Shown: positions 58,365-64,000 of the stretch, in pieces | Layout: each line of letters begins with the position of its first letter | How positions within the stretch are numbered: position 1 is the stretch's first letter | Assembly (NCBI GenBank): GCA_963828445.1 | Contig: CAWHFP010000021.1 | Coordinates: forward strand, 310,001 to 374,000 | Reading direction: 5' to 3' | Length of the DNA stretch: 64,000 nucleotides | From: Bog-532 sp963828445 | GTDB lineage: Bacteria; Actinomycetota; Actinomycetes; Streptosporangiales; Streptosporangiaceae | Notes under the pieces: model-generated | Databases searched by the model: none | What the model was told of the DNA's origin: nothing | Seen by the model: only the letters and a program-made list of their open reading frames with translations | Made by a program: the position numbers and the translations under genes

Positions 58365-61300
58365 ATGTCGCAGGCATCTGACCTGTCCCCGGACACACCA
58401 CGGTTCCCCGCGCTGTCCGCGCAGATCGACCTGCCCGCGATCGAGCGTGAGATCCTGGGCCGCTGGGAAGCCTCGAACGTCTTCGAGCACTCGGTCAAGC
58501 AGACCGAAGGCGGCCAGCCCTGGACGTTCTACGAGGGACCGCCCACGGCCAACGGCATGCCCGGCGTGCACCACGTCGAGGCCCGGGTGTTCAAGGACGT
58601 GTTCCCCCGGTTCAAGACCATGCAGGGCTTCTACGTGCAGCGCCAGGCCGGCTGGGACTGCCACGGGCTGCCGGTCGAGGTCGCGGTCGAGCGGGAGCTG
58701 GGGATCTCCGGCAAGAAGGACATCGAGGCCTACGGCATCACCGAGTTCAACGAGCGGTGCCGGGAGTCCGTGCTCCGGCACGTGGACGCCTTCACCACGC
58801 TGACCGAGCGGATGGGCTACTGGATCGACCTGTCCAAGGCCTACCGGACCATGGACCCGGCCTACATCGAGTCGGTCTGGTGGTCGCTCAAGGAGATCTT
58901 CAACCAGGGGCGGCTGGTCAAGGACTTCCGGATCAGCCCGTACTGCCCGCGCTGCGGCACTCCGCTGTCCGACCACGAGATGGGTCAGCCGGACGTCTAC
59001 AGAGAAGTCCGCGACCCGTCGGTCACCGTCCGGTTCCCGCTGGTCAGCCTGCCCGACGGCGCCAACCCGGACCTGGCCGGCGCCGACCTGCTGGTCTGGA
59101 CGACCACGCCGTGGACGCTGGTGTCCAACACCGCGGTGGCGGTGCACCCCGAGGTGACCTACGTGCTGGCCCGCAAGTCCGCCGATGGCGACCGGGTCGT
59201 GCTGGCCGAGGCCCTGATGCCGAAGGTCCTGGGTGAGGGCTGGCACGTCGCCGCCCGGTTCCCGGGCCAGGACCTGCTCGGGGCCACCTACCAGCGGCCG
59301 TTCGACCTGATCGAGATCCCGGACGCGCACGTGGTGCTGCCCGGGGACTTCGTGACCACCGAGGACGGCACCGGCCTGGTCCACCTGGCCCCGGCCTTCG
59401 GCGCCGACGACATGCAGGTCACCCGGGCCCACGGGCTGCCGGTGGTGAACCCGATCCGGCTGGACGGGAAGTTCCAGGACAGCGTGCCGATCGTCGGCGG
59501 GATGTTCTTCAAGGACGCCGACCCGCGGCTGGTCCAGGAGCTGGCCGACCGGGGGCTGCTGTACCGGTCCGAGCCGTACGAGCACAGCTACCCGCACTGC
59601 TGGCGCTGCCACACGCTGCTGATCTACTACGCGCTGCCGTCCTGGTACGTGCGCACCACCGCGGCCAAGGACCAGCTGCTGGCCGAGAACGAGAAGACCA
59701 ACTGGTACCCGCCCAACATCAAGCACGGCCGGTACGGCGAGTGGCTGCGCAACAACGTGGACTGGGCCCTGTCCCGGACCCGGTACTGGGGCACGCCGCT
59801 GCCGCTGTGGGAGTGCGAGAACGACCACATCACCTGCGTGGGCTCCCGCGCCGAACTGGCCGAGCTGGCCGGGCCGCGACCTGTCCAGCCTCGACCCGCA
59901 CCGGCCGTTCGTGGATGAGGTCACGTTCGGCTGCCCGGACTGCGGGCAGACCGCCCACCGGGTCCCGGACGTCATCGACGCCTGGTACGACTCGGGGTCG
60001 ATGCCGTTCGCCCGGCACGGCGCGCCCTGGCACAACCAGGCGGACTTCGAGCGGGCGTTCCCGGCCCAGTTCATCTGCGAGGCCATCGACCAGACCCGCG
60101 GCTGGTTCTACTCGCTGATGGCCGTGAGCACGCTGGTGTTCGGCCGCAATTCCTACGAGAACGTGGTCTGCCTCGGCCTGGTGGTCGACGAGGACGGCCG
60201 CAAGATGAGCAAGCACTTCGGCAACATCCTCGAGCCGCTGCCCCTGATGGACCGGCACGGCGCGGACGCGCTGCGCTGGTTCTTCGCGGCCTCGGGCTCG
60301 CCGTGGTCGACCCGGCGGGTCGGCCACGGCGACCCTGGACGAGATCGTCCGCAAGGTCCTGCTCACCTACTGGAACACGGTCTCGTTCCTGGCCCTGTAC
60401 GCCAACGCGGCCGCCGCCGACGGCAACGCCTGGGGCCCGGACCGGCTCGGCGAGGCGCCCGCCCCCGCGCAGCGCCCGGTGCTGGACCGCTGGGTCCTGA
60501 GCGAGCTGCACACGCTGGTGCAGGACGTCACCAGCCTGATGGAGGGCTTCGACACCGCGGGGACGGGCCGGCGGATCGCGGCGTTCCTGGACGACCTGTC
60601 CAACTGGTACGTGCGCCGGTCGCGGCGCCGGTTCTGGGAGGGCCCGCGGACCCCGGAGTCGTCGTCGGCGTTCGCCACCCTGTACGAGTGCCTGGAGACC
60701 GTGACCCGGCTGATGGCCCCGATCACCCCGTTCCTCACCGACCACGTGTGGAACGCGCTGCGCACGCCGGACGCACCGGAGTCGGTGCACCTGGCCCGCT
60801 GGCCCGAGGCGGACCCGGCCCTGATCGACGCGGAGCTTTCGGCCGAGATGGCGCTGACCCGGCGGCTGGTCGAGCTGGGCCGGTCGGCCCGGGCCACGGC
60901 CACGGTCAAGACCCGGCAGCCGCTGGCCCGGGCCCTGGTCGGGGCGGCGGGCTTCGGGTCGCTGCCCGGCGAGCTGCGGGCCCAGGTGGCTGAGGAGCTC
61001 AACGTGCACGAGCTGGAGCCGCTGTCGGCGGTGGGCGGGGATCTGGTCGACTACACGGTCAAGGCGAACTACCGCGCCCTCGGTGGCCGGTTCAAGGGGA
61101 CCACCCCGGTCGTGGCCAAGGCCATCGCCGAGGCCGACGGGGCCGCGCTGGCGGCGGCGCTGCGGGACCACGGCCAGGCCACGGTCACGGTCGACGGCGC
61201 GGAGATCACGGTCGGCCCGGACGAGGTGGTCGTGACCCAGACGCCCAAGGAGGGCTGGACCGTGGCCAGCGACGGCGGCGAGACCGTGGCCCTGGAGACC

Positions 61301-61588
61301 TCGCTCACCCCGGAACTGCGCCGCGAGGGCCTGGCCCGCGACGTCATCCGGCTGGTCCAGGACACCCGCAAGAGCGACGGCCTGGACGTGACCGACCGGA
61401 TCCAGCTGTGGTGGGAGGCCACGGCCCCCGAGCTGTCGGCGGCCATGGACGAGCAGGGCACGCTGATCGCGGGCGAGGTGCTGGCCACCGGCTACCAGGC
61501 CGGCCCGCCCGCGGCCGGTGCGGCCGATGGGGCTCGCGAGCACCACGACGCGGGCCTCGGCCTGACGTTCTGGCTGCGCAAGGCGTAA
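58365..61588 (+). CDS. ileS: Isoleucyl-tRNA synthetase, type 2 (eukaryote-like), two apparent single-base insertions
   Basis: Class I synthetase, corrected length 1073 residues. The first signature is PPTANGMPGVHHVEAR: GVHH replaces the usual HxGH. The second is GRKMSKHFGNILEP (KMSKS-like). Editing-domain segments (TTTPWTLVSNTAVAVHPEV, DFVTTEDGTGLVHLAPAFG) and Cys pairs for zinc (CPRCGTPL, CWRCHTLL, CPDCG) are present; the C-terminal domain is the long type-2 form. Deleting one C at 59874-59875 gives ELAGRDLSSLDP; deleting one G at 60328-60329 gives VGHATLDEIVRK. ATG 58365 has GGAGG 9 bases upstream. It is preceded by the T-box. Confidence 0.95.
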
Positions 61589-61594
61589 TCGGAG

Positions 61595-61628
61595 CCGGTG
61601 CGGGCGGCCCGCCGCTCGCCCGCACCGG
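61595..61628 (+). terminator. Terminator hairpin of ileS
   Basis: Perfect 11-bp arms CCGGTGCGGGC / GCCCGCACCGG around a 12-base loop, 6 bases after the TAA. No U-run follows, as is common for actinobacterial terminators. Confidence 0.7.
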
Positions 61629-61736
61629 ACCGCGTCAGCCCCGCCCGTATCGATACTCATATCGAAGGTCGCGTGGTGACTCGATCGGGTCAGGCGGACG
61701 GCCGGTCACCGATGGTGCCGAGGGGCGATTCCCCGG

Positions 61737-63324
61737 TCAGTCGTCCTCTTCGCCGTCCGGCTGGCAGGCCCGGCACGGGGTGCACCCGGCCTTGCGGGCC
61801 TGCTCGGCCGGCATCCGCTGCAGGTCGTTGTCGCCCATGAAACGGATCAGGATGCACTCACTGCGGTGGAAGCGGGGCACCCCCGGGACCACGGTCACGT
61901 CCTGATCGCTGGGGACGGGGCCGCGGCTGGTGTCGCCGCCGCCGTCGCTGGTCTCCGGGGCCGGGGCCGGATCGGGGGTGTCGCCTTCGGCGGTATCCGC
62001 CTGGTCAGCCGGGCTCTCGGCTTCGGTGGCCGGGCTCTCGGCTTCGGCGGCCGGGCCGGCGGCGCCGGAATCGGCGGCGGGCGGCTGGTCTTCCCTGGGC
62101 GGCGCCGGGCTCGCCTTGGCTGCTGGCTGCTTGTCCTCAGCCTGGTCTTCCGCTTTGGCCTCAGCCTTGACCTCAGCCTGGTCTTCAGCCGGGGCGGGGG
62201 CGGGTTCCGGGGTGGCCGCGCTGGCCGGAGCCGCCGACGGCTGCTCCTCGGCCGCCGGGGGCTTGCCGTCCGGCTCGGCCGTGATGATCTTCTCGGCCCG
62301 GGTGGCGTCGGCGGGCGGCTGGACGCGCTCGGCCCGGGTGGCTGAGGCGGCGGCTGGCCTCCGCGGGCGGCTGAATCCGTTCGGCCCGGGTGGCCTGGGC
62401 CGACTGAGCGGCTGGGGCGGCCGGGCAGGCGAGGCGGCCGTGGATCCGCTCGGCCCGGGTGGCTTCGGCCGGTGCGGGCTCCGGGGTGCGCTGGGGGCGA
62501 CCGGGCCCAGGGCTGGCGGGGCCGGGGCTGGCGGGCTTGGCTTCGCGCTCGCTGGCCTGGCGGCCTAGCTCCTGCTTCTCCGCTTGGCGCAGGTTCTTGG
62601 CCCAGTCCATCCGGGTTGGCTCGGGCTCCACGAACGGCTGGCCGGGCTGGCTCCGGTCGGGCCGGCCGCGGTCCGGCCGGTTCTGGGCCGGGACGTCCGC
62701 CCGCCCGGGGCGCTGGGGCTGGCGCTCCCGCTCCTGGCGTTCGAGCTCCTGCTTTTCCGCCTTGCGCAGGTCGGCCGCCCAGTCCATCCGGGTCGGCTGC
62801 GGATCCACGAACGGCGGCTGTGACCGGGCCGGGCGCGACGGCTGGGCCGGGCGGGAGGAGGGCCGGTCCTCGCGGGGCGGCTCGGGGCGGCGGCGCTCGG
62901 CCTGGGTGGTGAACTGCTCGTAGCCGGCGAAGGTGTGCAGCGGCTGGCTGCCGGTGTCCCGGGCGCCCCCGGTCCGCCCGGGCGTCCCGGTCGCGGTACC
63001 GGCGCCCGCGGACCGGGCTTCCCGGCGTTCGGCGCCCTGGGCCGCGGCGGTACCGGCCGGGGCCGCGGCGGCGGTCACGGCGGGCTCGGGCCTGGCCGCC
63101 ACCTCGTCGGCGTAGCCGTCGTGGCCGGCCTGGCCGGCCGCGATGCCCTCCGGCTCCTGGCCGAAGAGCTCGGCCCGGTGCAGGATGGCCCCCACGATCA
63201 GGAACAGCAGCGCCAGCGCGCTGACCCCGATCGCGATGTAGATCAACAGCAGCTTGCTGGTGACGCCTCCCGCGATGAGTAGTCCGACCCCCACCACGAC
63301 CAGCGAAGCGCTGAACCTGATCAC
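61737..63324 (-). CDS. Repeat-rich two-helix membrane protein with C-terminal CxxCxxC, apparent +1 frameshift near 62352
   Basis: Corrected length 528 residues. Two N-terminal helices (SLVVVGVGLLIAGGVTSK and LLIYIAIGVSALALLFLIVGAI) are followed by a long Pro/Ala/Arg-rich cytoplasmic region. It holds two near-copies of a block (TRMDWAADLRKAEKQELER and TRMDWAKNLRQAEKQELGR) and four ATRAER/ATRAEK units, then a Glu/Ala/Pro-rich stretch. The end is compact and different in style: VVPGVPRFHRSECILIRFM, then AGCTPCRACQPDGEEDD with a Cys cluster. I do not recognise a named family; similar C termini occur in other actinobacteria. Its place between divIVA and ileS hints at a role at the cell pole or envelope, which is inference. 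Removing one C near 62352 joins the two frames. Confidence 0.72.
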
Positions 63325-63414
63325 AAGCGGTTCTCCCAGAACGCGCGGCCCCCAGCCGCGTCAGTGCGACGTCCCAGGCGGCGGCGCCCTCAACCTATGT
63401 GTGGACATGAAACA

Positions 63415-63451
63415 CCCGCGGCCCGGATCGCGCTAGCGACCGGGCCGCGGG
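63415..63451 (-). terminator. Terminator hairpin of divIVA
   Basis: Perfect 12-bp arms CCCGCGGCCCGG / CCGGGCCGCGGG with a 13-base loop, starting 9 bases after the divIVA stop. On the minus strand TGTTTC follows. Confidence 0.75.
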
Positions 63452-63459
63452 GATGAATC

Positions 63460-64000
63460 TCAGCGGCGGTCGTGCGCCGGAGCGCCTTCGCCACCGTGGA
63501 AGCTACCCGCGTGCTGGACGACCTCGGGGACCGAGTACTGCCCGGTCGGCTGGGCGCCATTGCGGGGGCTGGGCTGGCCCAGACCCGACGGGATCGCCGG
63601 CTGCGCCGAAGACCCCATGGTCGGGAAGGCACCGCTGTCGGTGACCCCGGCCTCCAGGTCGCGCAGCTGGCCCTCCAGGTAGGCCTTGAGCCGGCTGCGG
63701 TATTCACGCTCGAAGGCGCGCAGGTCGTCGACCCGGCGCTCGAGCTCCTCACGCTGCTGGACCAGGGAGCCCATGGCCTGACGGTGACGCTCCTGCGCGT
63801 CACGCTCCAGGCTCTCGGCCCGGGCCCGGGCGTCGCCGGTGATCTGCTCGGCCTGACGGCGAGCCTTGGTCAGCACCTCGTCCGCTTCGCGGCGGGCGCG
63901 GCCCAGCGTCTCGTCCGCCTCGCGGCGGGCGTCGGCGATGGCCTGGTCGGCCGTCTGCTGGGCCAGCGACAGCACGCGCGCGGCCGTGTCCATGTTGTCC
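63460..64000 (-). CDS. divIVA: DivIVA/Wag31 polar growth protein, C-terminal part (5' end outside window)
   Basis: About 180 residues are present. DTAARVLSLAQQTADQAIADARREADETLG starts the long coiled coil with Ala/Glu/Arg heptads that continues to LVQQREELERRVDDLRAFEREYRSRLKAYLEGQLRDLE, the conserved C-terminal coiled-coil end of Wag31. A Gly/Pro/Ser-rich tail with His near the end closes it. The membrane-binding N-terminal domain lies beyond the window, and the frame is open to the last base. DivIVA directs tip growth in actinobacteria. Confidence 0.9.
   Translation of the reverse strand, partial: DNMDTAARVLSLAQQTADQAIADARREADETLGRARREADEVLTKARRQAEQITGDARARAESLERDAQERHRQAMGSLVQQREELERRVDDLRAFEREYRSRLKAYLEGQLRDLEAGVTDSGAFPTMGSSAQPAIPSGLGQPSPRNGAQPTGQYSVPEVVQHAGSFHGGEGAPAHDRR

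Overview
The window is a piece of chromosome from a very GC-rich actinobacterium. The gene order (divIVA, ileS, traR-like, lspA, rluD, dnaE, his operon, hisI-trp, gltBD, pdtaR, polA, rpsA, coaE, uvrB, and then pyrG, nudix, ald, xerD, parA, scpA, scpB, rluB, aroH, tyrA, cmk, der) is the conserved core layout known from Streptomyces and Streptosporangiales-like genomes. GTG and TTG starts, ATGA/GTGA stop-start overlaps, an F420-type LLM oxidoreductase, polyphosphate glucokinase, PriA instead of separate HisA/TrpF and an actinobacterial-type T-box all agree. The genus cannot be fixed from the sequence. No prophage, plasmid gene, IS transposase or CRISPR array is visible.

Layout. 1-366 is the end of a carboxylesterase. 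363-13803 is a long minus-strand run: der, cmk, tyrA, aroH, rluB, scpB, scpA, a small membrane protein, an RHH-like protein, parA, xerD, ald, a nudix hydrolase, pyrG and a transporter; it joins chromosome segregation, rRNA modification and aromatic amino-acid synthesis. 13804-14703 is non-coding with inverted repeats. 14704-24884 carries uvrB, coaE, rpsA, polA, a secreted aldose epimerase and a 1 kb non-coding stretch. 24882-26494 holds an ANTAR response regulator, tRNA-Leu(CAA) and a LAGLIDADG homing-endonuclease-like gene. 26520-35207 has glyA behind a ZTP riboswitch, a rhomboid-like membrane protein and gltD/gltB. 35514-41368 is an Lgt-like gene, trpA, trpB, trpC, an orphan response regulator, the trp-region membrane protein and hisI; trpE is absent from its usual place. 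41430-50580 holds polyphosphate glucokinase, the hisD-C-B-H-priA-hisF operon and small accessory genes. 50662-64000 holds an LLM oxidoreductase, a MarR remnant, dnaE, rluD, lspA, a TraR/DksA protein, a T-box-controlled ileS, a repeat-rich membrane protein and the C-terminal part of divIVA.

About fourteen genes are broken by apparent single-base insertions or deletions, mostly in short G or C runs. They include genes that must work (der, cmk, uvrB, ileS). In each case one base of correction gives a full-length family member whose length is a multiple of three, so I treat these as consensus errors and give the full corrected extents. The reader should not call these genes pseudogenes on this evidence.

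The most interesting items are: an IleRS with a GxHH signature in place of HxGH (linked in the literature to mupirocin hyper-resistance) under a T-box; an Lgt-like protein that has lost its signature Arg and Asn residues; a repeat-rich two-helix membrane protein with a CxxCxxC tail between divIVA and ileS; a ZTP riboswitch on glyA; a lac-like operator before the aldose epimerase; and a homing endonuclease beside tRNA-Leu.
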